From Limnospira fusiformis SAG 85.79 (GTDB lineage Bacteria > Cyanobacteriota > Cyanobacteriia > Cyanobacteriales > Microcoleaceae): a stretch of 64,000 nucleotides of DNA. This document shows, one piece after another, positions 47,927-58,119 of the stretch. The stretch is taken from positions 2,965,403-3,029,402 of the forward strand of contig NZ_CP051185.1 of assembly GCF_012516315.1 (NCBI RefSeq). Direction: 5' to 3'. The notes under the pieces are model-generated. The model was not told the DNA's origin and did not search any database. It was given only the letters and a program-made list of their open reading frames with translations. The first letter of the stretch is position 1, and every line of letters starts with the position of its first letter. The translations under genes were made by a program, and so were the position numbers.

Positions 47927-50900
47927 TTGTCACATTTACATCGATGGTTACAGTCCATTAAGAGGCGATTTAAATACTGCTGGTTAGCTTTATTCATTGG
48001 TGCGATCGCCACTCTCGCCGTGCTGCTGATTTGGCACAAACTCTACATCCGAGAGCAACGGCATTTTGCACAACTGGTGCAACAACAAGCCAACAGTATC
48101 CAGTCTATCCTCAATCGAGAGTTATCCAGCCACATTGTATCCCTAAATCGTATCGCCAAGCGTTGGGAACTCAGTAATGGCACTTCCCGAGAATTTTGGG
48201 AAGCTGATGTCAGCAACTATTTAGATGATACTCATGGCTATCAAGCCATACTCTGGGTAGATCCATCTTTTATCGTCCGTTGGATAGTTCCTTTAGAGGG
48301 AAACGAACAAGTCCAGGATATGGATTGGACACAAGAACCCCGTCGCCGAATTAGTTTACAAGTAGCCAGAGACCTCAATCAGATTATCCTGAGTAAACAT
48401 ATTTCATTAGTTCAGGGTGGCGAGGGATTTCTAGTAATTATTCCTTTGTTTGTGAATGAGCGCCATGATGGGTTTATTGTGGGAGTCTTTGAATTTACAT
48501 CTTTCTTTGATGGGATTTTGCCCCTATCTCCCTTGTATACGATTCAAATATATGACCGTGGGGATTTAGTTTATAGCAATGGTGATTTCTCAGAATCTCC
48601 CTTTCAAAAAACCTCAATTGTCCGCGCCTATGGAGCCGATTGGACAGTCCAAATTTCTCCGCAACCTGCTTGGATTGAAGAGGAAAAATCTCCCCTTCCT
48701 ACCCTGGTTTTATCAGCAGGTTTAATCATAGTTGGGACTATGGCACTCACCGTCTATTTAGGTCAATATGCTTGGCGTTATGCTGGCAAAACCCAAAAAA
48801 TTAACCAGCAACTGCAAAATGAAATCATCCACAGACAGCAAATAGAAGCCATCCTCCTAGACTCCCAAAGACAATATCAAACCCTCATCGAAAATTCCCC
48901 GGATATTATTCAACGCTTTGATACCAGTTTTAAACATATTTATGTCAGTCCCATTTTAAGCCAATTAACCGAAATTCCTCTACAGACTTGGATTGGCAAA
49001 ACTTGCCGGGATTTGCCATTTTCGGCAGCCATGGCTGAGAATTGGGAGGCGGCGGCGAATCGGTTATTAACAACTGGTGAAAAACAGATTATTGAATTTG
49101 AAGCTGAGACAGTTAATGGTTGGCGCTATTTTGAAATGGCGATCGTCCCAGAAATTAACCAAGGCAAAAATCTTACATCTATCCTTTGTATTTCCAGAGA
49201 TGTAACTGACCGTAAACAAGCCGAAACCTCCCTAAAACTTAGTCAAGCCAAGTTTGAAGCATTGGTAACTAATATGCCGGGAATGGTCTATAGTTACTGT
49301 CCGCAAAACTCCCAAAACCTGCCTTTTTTTCAATTTGTGAGTCATCACTGCTTTGATATCTTTGAATTAGAAGCTAATACTATTCTGGCAGACATCAATT
49401 CTCTGATTAACTTAATCCACCCAGATGATTTACCGTCTTTGCGTGAATCAATGCAACAATCTTTGCAGGAATTTTTACCCTGGTATTGGCAAGGTCGGGT
49501 TATTACTAATTCGGGAAAAGTTAAGTGGGTAGAATGTAATGCTCAACCCCAATCAACCCCAGAAGGTAATATTTGGCATGGCATTGTTTTTGATATTACT
49601 GCACGCAAAAAATATGAAGAAAATCTGCGGCGTTTCCAGGGTATTGTCGCCACGACTGCGGAAGCGATCGCCTTAATTAATCGGGATTATATTTACCAAA
49701 TTGTTAATCAAACCTACGCCAATTTAACCGGAAAATCCGAGGATTTTATTATTGGCAATATCATAGAAAATGTATTAGGTAAACAGATTTTTAATGAAAT
49801 AGTTAAGCCTCTATTTGATAGATGTCTAGCCGGAGAAATAGTCCGCTATGAAGCCTGGTTAAGTTTTCCGGGAGAACCCAGGTTTATCGGAGCCACCTAT
49901 TCCCCGATTTTGCAACCTGATGGCACAGTAAATGAAGTGATTGTCACTGTCCGAGATTTAACCTCATTAAAACAGGCAGAACTTGCCATTCAACAACAAT
50001 CTGAGAGACAGGATATCTTATCAAAAGTCACCAATAGAATCAGGCGATCGCTCCATGTTCAGGATATCCTTAATACCACCGTTGTCGAAGTCTCCAAATT
50101 TCTGGGAAATGACATAGTTTTAGTTTGCAAATTCCAGTTAAATTGGAGTTATGAAATCATCGCTCATTCTAGGGAACTATCTAGGGACTCTGACCTACTT
50201 TTTTGTGCAATAGATCCGGTCATGACTATCAAAATTGACCAAATAATTTTGGAAATTGCCCAATCTTGTCGCACCGGAAAAATTAATGCTTCTGTGGAAA
50301 GGTGGCAAAAATTTCAAGGACCGACTCATTTAATCTTCCCCATTTGGTTAGAAGCCGAGCAACTTTGGGGACTACTTATCGCTTATTTTTCCTCAGAAGA
50401 TAACAACTATAAACCCGCAGAAATCGATATGCTGAAACAACTAACAGAACAGTTAGCGATCGCCATTCAACAAGGCGAACTATATCATCAGCTTCAGATA
50501 GCCCATGAGGAACTCGAGAAAGTCTACAATCTCGATTCTCTGACCGGAATCGCTAACCGCCGCCATTTTGATCATATTTTACAGCAGGAATGGTTACAAC
50601 TGCAACGGGAAAAACAACCCCTATCAATAATCATGTGTGATATTGATTATTTTAAGTGTTATAATGACACTTATGGACACATTGCCGGGGATAAATGCCT
50701 GCAAAGGGTAGCTAATGCCATCAAAAATTCCCTGAAACGACCGAGGGATTTAGTCGCCCGTTATGGTGGCGAAGAATTTGTGATTTTATTACCCAACACA
50801 CCCATAGAAGGTGGTCTAGAAATTAGCCAACAAATACAGGAAGCTGTGTTCAAGTTAAATATGCAGCCCGGCGCAATTCCTGCTAACTTCCAACGGGTGA

Positions 50901-51052
50901 CTGTGAGTATGGGAATTGCCAGTAAAATTCCCAGCCACAAACAATCACCAACCCAACTTCTTTTTGATGCCGATCGCGCCCTTTACCAAGCCAAAAACAA
51001 TGGCAGAAACCAATATGTGATCGCGAATTACCCAGAACACAATAGCCACTAA
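47927..51052 (+). CDS. Membrane-bound diguanylate cyclase with CHASE-like, PAS and GAF domains
   Basis: The 1041-residue protein starts at a TTG behind a GGGGGT ribosome binding site. A first membrane segment (YCWLALFIGAIATLAVLLIW) and a second at about residues 262-282 flank a periplasmic CHASE-like sensor (DTHGYQAILWVDPSFIVRWIVP). PAS domains follow (LIENSPDIIQRFDTSFKHIYV, GIVATTAEAIALINRDYIY), then a GAF domain at about 700-850. The C-terminal GGDEF domain (about 870-1035) has LDSLTGIANRRHFD and catalytic RYGGEEFVILL, with the inhibitory site RPRD five residues ahead. It should make cyclic di-GMP under feedback control. Confidence 0.9.
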   Translation: MSHLHRWLQSIKRRFKYCWLALFIGAIATLAVLLIWHKLYIREQRHFAQLVQQQANSIQSILNRELSSHIVSLNRIAKRWELSNGTSREFWEADVSNYLDDTHGYQAILWVDPSFIVRWIVPLEGNEQVQDMDWTQEPRRRISLQVARDLNQIILSKHISLVQGGEGFLVIIPLFVNERHDGFIVGVFEFTSFFDGILPLSPLYTIQIYDRGDLVYSNGDFSESPFQKTSIVRAYGADWTVQISPQPAWIEEEKSPLPTLVLSAGLIIVGTMALTVYLGQYAWRYAGKTQKINQQLQNEIIHRQQIEAILLDSQRQYQTLIENSPDIIQRFDTSFKHIYVSPILSQLTEIPLQTWIGKTCRDLPFSAAMAENWEAAANRLLTTGEKQIIEFEAETVNGWRYFEMAIVPEINQGKNLTSILCISRDVTDRKQAETSLKLSQAKFEALVTNMPGMVYSYCPQNSQNLPFFQFVSHHCFDIFELEANTILADINSLINLIHPDDLPSLRESMQQSLQEFLPWYWQGRVITNSGKVKWVECNAQPQSTPEGNIWHGIVFDITARKKYEENLRRFQGIVATTAEAIALINRDYIYQIVNQTYANLTGKSEDFIIGNIIENVLGKQIFNEIVKPLFDRCLAGEIVRYEAWLSFPGEPRFIGATYSPILQPDGTVNEVIVTVRDLTSLKQAELAIQQQSERQDILSKVTNRIRRSLHVQDILNTTVVEVSKFLGNDIVLVCKFQLNWSYEIIAHSRELSRDSDLLFCAIDPVMTIKIDQIILEIAQSCRTGKINASVERWQKFQGPTHLIFPIWLEAEQLWGLLIAYFSSEDNNYKPAEIDMLKQLTEQLAIAIQQGELYHQLQIAHEELEKVYNLDSLTGIANRRHFDHILQQEWLQLQREKQPLSIIMCDIDYFKCYNDTYGHIAGDKCLQRVANAIKNSLKRPRDLVARYGGEEFVILLPNTPIEGGLEISQQIQEAVFKLNMQPGAIPANFQRVTVSMGIASKIPSHKQSPTQLLFDADRALYQAKNNGRNQYVIANYPEHNSH

Positions 51053-53392
51053 CTATCTGCGTCTGTATCGTTGCTGAAATCGCTTAATCCCGGCTTTTTC
51101 CAAGTTTTTAACTAACTGTTGCAGTTGAGTTAAATTAGTGTTTCTGCGTCCATATCGCCAATGCACATAAGTTTGACAAACTTCTGATATCGCCTCAGCT
51201 TCATCAACAGAACATTGATTAGCGATCGCCTCTGCATACTCCACCGGAGTTTGGGCGGGATGTTTCGGATAACCCCGTTGGGCTAATAATGCCAACAGTT
51301 TTTGATATAGTCTTTCTTCCGGGGGTAATTTAGCCAAGCGTCGCCTCTCGCGCCAATTTTTCCATCCATCCCACAGCAACCAACTTAGGAACCCGACACC
51401 AGATAAAGTTATCGTCGCCGTAAACAAGCCAACCCACCCCCTAGTAAACAGATCGATAAACCAGCCGACAACCGTATCCAACGCCCCGAAAATAGTCGCC
51501 AATATCCTCTGTAAACTATTTGTTACCGGAGAAGGTAGCCATCCCGCCACCCAATTCCAAAAAGCCCTCAGCGCACTAAAAGTCTGATTTTCCTCAATAG
51601 AAGGCGGGATTAAATCCATCCCCGGAATGGGATTAAAAGCAAACCAACCATATTCAGGAAAATAAACCTCCGTCATCGCATGAGCATCAGTATTTTTAAT
51701 CACATATAACCCCGTAAATGGGTTAAACTCACCCGGTTCAAAACCCGCCGTTAGTCGCGCCGGAATGCCAATAGAACGCAACATAATGGTTAACACCGTC
51801 GCAAAGTGATCTGGATAACCGCCTCTGATAATTTCTCCCTCTGGACTATCTTTATAGCCAAACAAAAACGCCTCCACCAAATCCTCATCAGGTCTCAAAA
51901 AAGGCGGGTCTTCTTGTAGTTTATAAACGGGGCTTTGTTTTAAGTATTGAGCTAAATAAAGGGCTATTTCATAGGGAGATGTTAAGGCTTGTTGCTCAGG
52001 GTTGGATTGATTCCGCGCCGCCAAAATCTCCTCGGTTCTTTGTCGCACCCTGTCCCGAATTTCATCAGGAACCTGCAAATAGTAATCACGAATAGCTTGT
52101 GTGTAGTCAGTGGAGGCTTGACCCAACTGGGTGCGGTTACGATAGGGGACTCTGGAAATCACCGTATAGGTTAATCCCTCCCGCAACATCAAAGGCGATC
52201 GCAAAGTTCCCTCTCGGTCGATCGCAATTTCCTCAGTCGGGAAATACAATTGTTTAGCCTGTTTTAAAGCCGGGATTAAATTAGGTAATTGAATCACCGC
52301 CGTATAACTTTGGATCACCTCCCTAGTTCTAGCCTGTGTCGGTGGCGGAAACAGATTAAACAGATAGGACCACCAAGTGCGTTGGACAGTTTCTACCTGG
52401 TCATTACGGGAAATTTCCCATCCCTGACCCGTGTACTTATCAAAGCCGATCACCCGAAAAAATCCCCGCGCCTGCGATCGAACCCTCAGCACAACCTGCG
52501 GCCTTAAATTTCCCCTAAGATTCTGATTAATCCGAGTGTTAAAACCATAATATTGAACCTCATCTAAAACACCCGCCCCCGACTCCTGATTTTGTCCAAT
52601 TCCCGACCCCGTGCCATCTCCAGAATCCCCCGTATAACCAGGGTTAAAAATTTGTCTGCCATCAAATTCCCCTCGTGGCATTTGAATAGGGGAACTCATC
52701 GGAAAGTTCCGCAGTTGATAGCCAGGAAACCGAGGGAGAAGGGCAAAAATCACCAATCCCAAAGCCACAATAGCCAGAAAGCTAACCCCCAAAAACTTGA
52801 AATTCAAGTTAGAAGGAATCCTCAATTTAGGAGAACTAGCCTCCGAGGGGTTCAACTTTTCCAATCCCAACCGGGAACGGTAATCTAAGATTAAAGTTGG
52901 CAACGAGAGCGCCAAAAACACCAAAATCACCGGCCCAAAAGTCAAAGTTTGGCTAAGAGTACCAGCCACCCCCATTAAAATCAAGCCAATGACCATCGAA
53001 TAGCCCAGATCCTTGCGTCGGGGCAGATCAAAGCTATGGAGAACCTGCAAATTAATTAACAGTTGTGCCAAAACAATCCTGGTATCGATCAACTCCAGCA
53101 CTAGACGACTGAAAAAAACCGCCATTGCTACCAACATACCAATAGCAATACAAAATTTAATTGGCACATTACGATGACGACGACGAAACCAACTCCAGGT
53201 CGCCCCCACCAAACTGACAGGGATCGCCCATAGATTTAGTGGCTCCTCGATCGCCACATCAGTAGCAATAATGCCCACAACCACCAATAACTGCACGAAA
53301 ATGCGGAGCAGAAGTGAGTCCTCTGGCTCAGGTTGAGGTATTGCTTCGATCCGTCGCCACAATTGACTGAAGATAGGGATATCGGCTGTCAT
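51053..53392 (-). CDS. TgpA-like membrane protein with catalytically degenerate transglutaminase domain
   Basis: The 779-residue protein has six or more membrane segments in the first 220 residues (LLVVVGIIATDVAI, YSMVIGLILMGVAGTL, FLAIVALGLVIFALLP), a DUF3488-like linker and a transglutaminase-fold domain at about 470-595, then one more membrane segment near 650 and a DUF4129-like tail. The catalytic triad is altered. The Cys expected in GYCxHFA is Pro527 (GGYPDHFATVLTIMLRS). His571 (NTDAHAMTEVYF) remains, and the Asp expected in FDPTPG is Asn587 (FNPIPG). The fold is kept but peptidase or transglutaminase activity is unlikely. Its stop abuts that of the diguanylate cyclase. Confidence 0.82.
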   Translation of the reverse strand: MTADIPIFSQLWRRIEAIPQPEPEDSLLLRIFVQLLVVVGIIATDVAIEEPLNLWAIPVSLVGATWSWFRRRHRNVPIKFCIAIGMLVAMAVFFSRLVLELIDTRIVLAQLLINLQVLHSFDLPRRKDLGYSMVIGLILMGVAGTLSQTLTFGPVILVFLALSLPTLILDYRSRLGLEKLNPSEASSPKLRIPSNLNFKFLGVSFLAIVALGLVIFALLPRFPGYQLRNFPMSSPIQMPRGEFDGRQIFNPGYTGDSGDGTGSGIGQNQESGAGVLDEVQYYGFNTRINQNLRGNLRPQVVLRVRSQARGFFRVIGFDKYTGQGWEISRNDQVETVQRTWWSYLFNLFPPPTQARTREVIQSYTAVIQLPNLIPALKQAKQLYFPTEEIAIDREGTLRSPLMLREGLTYTVISRVPYRNRTQLGQASTDYTQAIRDYYLQVPDEIRDRVRQRTEEILAARNQSNPEQQALTSPYEIALYLAQYLKQSPVYKLQEDPPFLRPDEDLVEAFLFGYKDSPEGEIIRGGYPDHFATVLTIMLRSIGIPARLTAGFEPGEFNPFTGLYVIKNTDAHAMTEVYFPEYGWFAFNPIPGMDLIPPSIEENQTFSALRAFWNWVAGWLPSPVTNSLQRILATIFGALDTVVGWFIDLFTRGWVGLFTATITLSGVGFLSWLLWDGWKNWRERRRLAKLPPEERLYQKLLALLAQRGYPKHPAQTPVEYAEAIANQCSVDEAEAISEVCQTYVHWRYGRRNTNLTQLQQLVKNLEKAGIKRFQQRYRRR

Positions 53393-53467
53393 GGATTTGA
53401 AAATCTGCTAGTCACTCTCAGATTACTGTAACCCATATTTCTGAAAATCAGCTTCACCTATCAAAAT

Positions 53468-54499
53468 TTAACTCATCATCCGAGGGTAAATGGCAAAACA
53501 GAGGGGATTTTGTTCGCAGTCATAAAACAACACATTGAGTCGATAGATATGATTAGGCTCTGGATCTACCAGCTCCATGGTCACATATCCAGCCTCGGTG
53601 CGTCTAGCCGTGATTTCGCCATGATTTCCCTTCAATTGCAGACATCCACCGGCAGGTAATTTAGCCAAAATCATTAAGCAATTGCCATAATCGCGGGTCT
53701 GATATTGGGCTTGTACTGTTAACAGCCCTAAGCTAGTTTGCCACTCCTGAAGCCCTACCGACTTATTCAAAAAACAAGTTATCGTCAGCGTATCGAGGAT
53801 TTCTCGCGCCGCCAGTAGCAACAAAACCATTTGCTGTTGTTGATTAGCCGTCTCATAGGGGGGGAGTTGTAGCTTGTTCAATTCAGGATCGCGAACTTCC
53901 CCTAAAACCAGCCTACCTGCCCATTCATTAAGCAAATCAGAGGCTTGTGGGAAAAAACTTTCCACCGCTTCCACCAGTTTCGCGCCTTGTTGTAGGGTTG
54001 AATGCAAAACCTTCTGACACGGAGTCAGAAGATCAGCAAAAACCGTTTCTGGTAGAAAAGTAGACCATTTCAGGTTTTCCCTTTGAGCATTCCACCAAGA
54101 AGGATTGGGAACAGTCGGATCGCTAATCACGTCTGGGTAAATAGCATCAGCGCCGAGTTCAGTTTCCCAAGGGAATAGCGGTGGTTTTTCTTGGATCTCA
54201 ATTCTTAACCTGTTTTTTAACAGGCTTTCAAATCTGTCTTTCACGGTTGGTATCTCTCCCAGTTTAATTGGTTCGTCGTTGGGGTAGAAAACGTCAATCT
54301 CTTCATAGTCCAGTAGATCGGCTTCTGACCACCCTGGTTCTTCGACCCTAGAACTATTTGCTAATTGATCTGCTGAGGTAGCAGGTTCACCAGCAGCAGA
54401 GGAAGCAGTCTCAAGGGGTTGTGATTCAGACCCCTCGAAAAACTGGCACTCGGAGAGTTGACGATCTGGATTTATTTCGTTATTCATCAGTAGATGCAC
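53468..54499 (-). CDS. PatU-like protein, partner of the HetZ-like gene
   Basis: The 343-residue soluble protein has an acidic, low-complexity N-terminal third (SSAAGEPATSADQLANSS, EADLLDYEEIDVF) and a more conserved C-terminal part from about residue 150: FADLLTPCQKVLHSTLQQGAK, FFPQASDLLNEWAGRLVLGE and YGNCLMILAKLPAGGCLQLKG. I recognise no catalytic motif. Its start overlaps the end of the HetZ-like gene by 20 bases, so the two are translationally coupled. The order matches the hetZ-patU cluster of filamentous cyanobacteria, and the PatU assignment rests mainly on that. Confidence 0.5.
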   Translation of the reverse strand: MHLLMNNEINPDRQLSECQFFEGSESQPLETASSAAGEPATSADQLANSSRVEEPGWSEADLLDYEEIDVFYPNDEPIKLGEIPTVKDRFESLLKNRLRIEIQEKPPLFPWETELGADAIYPDVISDPTVPNPSWWNAQRENLKWSTFLPETVFADLLTPCQKVLHSTLQQGAKLVEAVESFFPQASDLLNEWAGRLVLGEVRDPELNKLQLPPYETANQQQQMVLLLLAAREILDTLTITCFLNKSVGLQEWQTSLGLLTVQAQYQTRDYGNCLMILAKLPAGGCLQLKGNHGEITARRTEAGYVTMELVDPEPNHIYRLNVLFYDCEQNPLCFAIYPRMMS

Positions 54500-55640
54500 T
54501 AGCTCCGGACACTGAACGATTTCTAAGATCCCAGGCTAATTCCAAAACTTTAAACCACCGCTTTTGTACTTGAGTCGCCTTGCAACCTAGATTTTCGGCG
54601 ATCGCATGATCAGATAGCCCCTTTTGCTTTAACCTTAGCAAATCCTTTTGATCTTGGCTAAGTTGACTCTGGAAATCCTCCCACTGGTGGGGGAGTAAAC
54701 CCAAATTGCGATCTAAATCCGCTTCTAACCACTGATGCACCAATTCCCAACGATGACTCAAAGCAAATCGCAACAAATGATATTTAAATCGCTGTTGAAG
54801 ATAATCCCGTTGGCGAGGGGTTAGCCCCAAAATCGCCTCTATCTCTCGAGTTGGCAAATCTTGCATTCGCAAGGTGAAATAATCGGCGCAGTCTTTTTGA
54901 TTGTTTTCCTCAAGATATTCGATTAACTCTTCCACAACCGTTTGGCGTAGGGATTCTAGTTCTGGTTCGTTGGACTCAGCCACCATGGCGGCTCGCACCT
55001 CTTGTACAGATGAGTCGTTCCAGGTTTGATCAGAATCCTGTATCCCACCTTCTGCGGCTTGATCAAGATCCACAAACGCTTCTCTGGGTTGTTGTTGAGA
55101 AAATGTCTGCGATCGTAGAATGATTAATTGTTGACTACGACCTCGGGCGAGAGGAATACGCCGTTTTCCATATCGTTCCGTAAAGGCTAGATATTCCGCT
55201 AGTTCCAGTAATGTCTGGGGACGATAATCGGCCGGAATTTGGTTTTCCTTGCGGAAGGCATTTAGTGATTCAACATAAAACCCCTGTAAAAAGTCCCTAA
55301 TCAGTTCCAATCTAGCGTGATAACTTGATTGAACCTGGCGCGGTGTGATATATCGATAGATAATGGCACTGAGAGTGCTGTGGAGTTCCAACGGTGCCTG
55401 CTTTGACCTGAGTTTATAATAGTGAAGACATTGTTGTAAGCGATGCTGTGCGAGTGTCATCGCCCAAGTCTCCACATCCCCCGAGGCTTGGATGCGCTGG
55501 CTTTCTGTACAGATCCGAATTGCTTCTTCTGTTAAGCGCCAAGCGATATCCTGACAGTTCTGCTCAGATGCCTGGGTGGCCTGTTTTAGCTCACCGGACA
55601 ACCGTTGAAAAATTTTATGGCTCTGGCAGATTTCCCCCAT
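54480..55640 (-). CDS. hetZ: HetZ-like putative DNA-binding regulator
   Basis: The 386-residue protein, similar in length to HetZ (about 400), is all-helical in appearance. Conserved-looking blocks are RLQQCLHYYKLRSKQAPLEL, TLSAIIYRYITPRQVQSSYH, DFLQGFYVESLNAFRKENQ and RIPLARGRSQQLIILRSQ. The C-terminal half has two sigma-factor-like helix-turn-helix candidates: MQDLPTREIEAILGLTPRQRDYLQQRFKYHLL and KQKGLSDHAIAENLGCKATQVQKRWFKVL (read in two parts). HetZ controls heterocyst formation together with HetR in Anabaena, but related genes occur in non-heterocystous filaments. The assignment is from memory of the family and context. Confidence 0.6.
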   Translation of the reverse strand: MGEICQSHKIFQRLSGELKQATQASEQNCQDIAWRLTEEAIRICTESQRIQASGDVETWAMTLAQHRLQQCLHYYKLRSKQAPLELHSTLSAIIYRYITPRQVQSSYHARLELIRDFLQGFYVESLNAFRKENQIPADYRPQTLLELAEYLAFTERYGKRRIPLARGRSQQLIILRSQTFSQQQPREAFVDLDQAAEGGIQDSDQTWNDSSVQEVRAAMVAESNEPELESLRQTVVEELIEYLEENNQKDCADYFTLRMQDLPTREIEAILGLTPRQRDYLQQRFKYHLLRFALSHRWELVHQWLEADLDRNLGLLPHQWEDFQSQLSQDQKDLLRLKQKGLSDHAIAENLGCKATQVQKRWFKVLELAWDLRNRSVSGASASTDE

Positions 55641-55832
55641 GATGATAATTTTAGTAACAATGACCCTAACCTATGCTTTCCAGTAAAGCCTCTGAGTTTC
55701 CGGAGGGTTTCCCAACCGGGTTGTGTTTAGTTACGATCACAACACCGGCAATTTTCTAGTCGCCTACCTGATCAATTGGGGTTTTCTCGGTTATCATGTA
55801 GCGCGAAAATCAGCACTTACTCAAGTTTAACA

Positions 55833-56321
55833 ATGGATTTCGACCAACAAATTCAAGCCTTGATTGAAAATGCCCCCCAGGATGGTTCTACTCCTGACAT
55901 TATTAAGGCGATCGCTCCCGGTCTCAAATTACTGGCCGCTCAATTAGCACACCTACAGTATTTTATTTTGACCAGTCTTGACCAAAATTTGGTATTAACT
56001 ACTCTCGGTAATGTGGATAATCCCGATCTACAAAAGCAAGTTATTTATGCTTTTTCTAGTTTAGATGATGCTTCCGTTCACTCTAGGATAGATCTTTCCA
56101 CTTCTGTGGTCGCTGTCCCCGTTCCCGTTACCCACATTTTGTTTCAGGCGATCGCTATCCCCCAACTAGATAGTTTTATTTTCTTTGACCAGCCTGGTCA
56201 TCTTGACGCTGCTACTGAGGTTAAACGCCAAGATGTACAGGATACTATCCAAGTTTACCTACAACAATATCAGTCTCTGCGTCGCTCTAAGTCTCGCCCT
56301 ATCCCTCCAGATATTGCTTAA
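55833..56321 (+). CDS. Conserved cyanobacterial hypothetical protein
   Basis: The 162-residue protein starts at ATG 55833 (MDFDQQIQALIENAPQDG); the open frame begins 57 bases earlier but that leader is low in quality. Helical N-terminal part (IIKAIAPGLKLLAAQLAHLQYFIL) followed by a mixed segment with TSVVAVPVPVTHILFQAIAIPQLDSFIFFD. No signal peptide, no catalytic motif. It looks like a conserved single-domain cytoplasmic protein, but I cannot name a function. It is divergent from the HetZ-like gene with about 190 bases between starts. Confidence 0.65.
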   Translation: MDFDQQIQALIENAPQDGSTPDIIKAIAPGLKLLAAQLAHLQYFILTSLDQNLVLTTLGNVDNPDLQKQVIYAFSSLDDASVHSRIDLSTSVVAVPVPVTHILFQAIAIPQLDSFIFFDQPGHLDAATEVKRQDVQDTIQVYLQQYQSLRRSKSRPIPPDIA

Positions 56322-56584
56322 ATCAGTCCCCTTACCCCCGTACCACTTTCTCCTTCCCTTGACCCTCAAAACTCCGTTTCTTAATGGTTTCTTAATTGTC
56401 AAAATCACAGGTATTTTATATAATTATAGTGACTGTTAATTAACCCCCAAAAATTTTCCCTAAATCAGCCCCTTGCATCTGCTATTTCCACCTAGGATTC
56501 GGGTGGGGTCAGGCAGCAATTTCCGTTCATCAAAACTGCTCACACGGTCAACTATTTCTCACCAAAATCTGGCAGCTTTGTATT

Positions 56585-58027
56585 ATGAAAATTAATCAAG
56601 TAATATATCTAGGATTTAGTGCAATTTTTTTATTAGTCGGCATCAGTACCTTAGTGGAAGAGTGGCAACAAAGAACTCTAGATCAATCCTTTAAGTTGGT
56701 AGTTCATACCTACGAAGTTAAGCTGAATTTGCAGGATATTTACAAAAATTTGGTCGATGCAGAAAGCTCTCAAAGGGGATTCATTATTACCAAAGACCAA
56801 GGTTTTTTGGAACCCTATTATTCAGCTAATACAAAAATCGAGGGTAATTTAGACACTTTATCTCAATTGCTGCAAGGTAATTCCATACAAACCCAGAGAT
56901 TAACCAATCTTCAAAACTTAACTAACCAAAAATTGGCGCTACTTGAACAAACCATAAATTCAGTTAGATCCGGAGAATCAGAACAATTTTTAGCCTGGGT
57001 TAATTCGGGAATTGGTAAGCAACTTATGGATAATATTCGCAGTGAAATTAATAGGATGATTGAGGAGGAACAAAATTTATTGATTGACCGAAATGAGCGT
57101 TATCAAGTATTCGAAAATTTAGCAATAATCATTAATTGGGGTAATTTTTTGCTGGTAATCACCATTGGCTCTATAACTAGCTTTATTGTGATTCGTGTGA
57201 TTATGAATCCTATTCAACAAGTTACACAGGTTCTGGCTACCTCCTCAGCAGAAATTGCCGTGGCTACTGAACAACAGCAGAGACTAGCCAGCAGTCAAGC
57301 TGTTTCCATTAATCAAACTACTAATGCTATTCAACAAATTAGCGAAGGGGCTAAACAATCAGCGGAGGATGCTGATCACGCTTTAGGAAAGGCTCAACAG
57401 GTTTTAGACATCAGTGAACATGGCAATCAAGTAGTCCAACAAAACTTGGCAAGTATTGCTGAATTAACTAATAATGTCGAAAATATCTCAGAACAAATTG
57501 AGGTTTTGAGACAGCATACGGCGGAAATAAGCACTATATCGAATTTGGTATCTAGTTTAGCTAATCAGACAAATATATTGGCTCTGAATGCCTCTGTTGA
57601 AGCTGTGCGTGCGGGAGAAGCCGGTCGCGGATTTGGTTTGGTGGCGCTGGAGGTTCGTAAGTTATCAGACCAAAGCCGAAACTCAGCTAGGGAGATTGAT
57701 AATTTGGTTGGTCTGATTCAAAATTCCCTGAAATCTACCATTGAAGCTGCACAAAAGGGAACAGAAAACGTTAAGGTGGGTATGAAAATGACGGAAAATA
57801 CTGCTAATGTATTTGTAGAGGTGGCTGATGGCATTAAAAATGTGGTCGCGAGTAATCAAAAAATTGCTCAAATCTCTGAACAACAGGCGATCGCTATTCA
57901 GCAAATTGTCACAGCTACCAATGCTATTAATCATGCAGCAGTGGAAACCGCTAGTGGCATTCAACAAACCCAAGTCGGTACTCAAAACCTGAATCAGGCG
58001 GCCCATACTCTCCGGGTTTTGGTATAA
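56585..58027 (+). CDS. Methyl-accepting chemotaxis protein with CHASE3 sensor
   Basis: The 480-residue receptor has a first membrane segment ([18 protein letters not shown]), a periplasmic CHASE3-type helical domain (about 35-180; [20 protein letters not shown]), a second membrane segment ([20 protein letters not shown]) and a cytoplasmic signalling domain. The conserved tip is [20 protein letters not shown] followed by [17 protein letters not shown]. It should bind CheW/CheA and control gliding motility or pili. A recognisable HAMP is very short. It stands alone, converging on the solanesyl diphosphate synthase gene. Confidence 0.9.
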   Translation: MKINQVIYLGFSAIFLLVGISTLVEEWQQRTLDQSFKLVVHTYEVKLNLQDIYKNLVDAESSQRGFIITKDQGFLEPYYSANTKIEGNLDTLSQLLQGNSIQTQRLTNLQNLTNQKLALLEQTINSVRSGESEQFLAWVNSGIGKQLMDNIRSEINRMIEEEQNLLIDRNERYQVFENLAIIINWGNFLLVITIGSITSFIVIRVIMNPIQQVTQVLATSSAEIAVATEQQQRLASSQAVSINQTTNAIQQISEGAKQSAEDADHALGKAQQVLDISEHGNQVVQQNLASIAELTNNVENISEQIEVLRQHTAEISTISNLVSSLANQTNILALNASVEAVRAGEAGRGFGLVALEVRKLSDQSRNSAREIDNLVGLIQNSLKSTIEAAQKGTENVKVGMKMTENTANVFVEVADGIKNVVASNQKIAQISEQQAIAIQQIVTATNAINHAAVETASGIQQTQVGTQNLNQAAHTLRVLV

Positions 58028-58119
58028 CCAAAGTCTCCCCAACTGGCAATTTTCACCATGGAAATTGATACCAAATCCCTGATGGGGGAGATGTCGCCAC
58101 CCCCACCGAACCTAATAAA

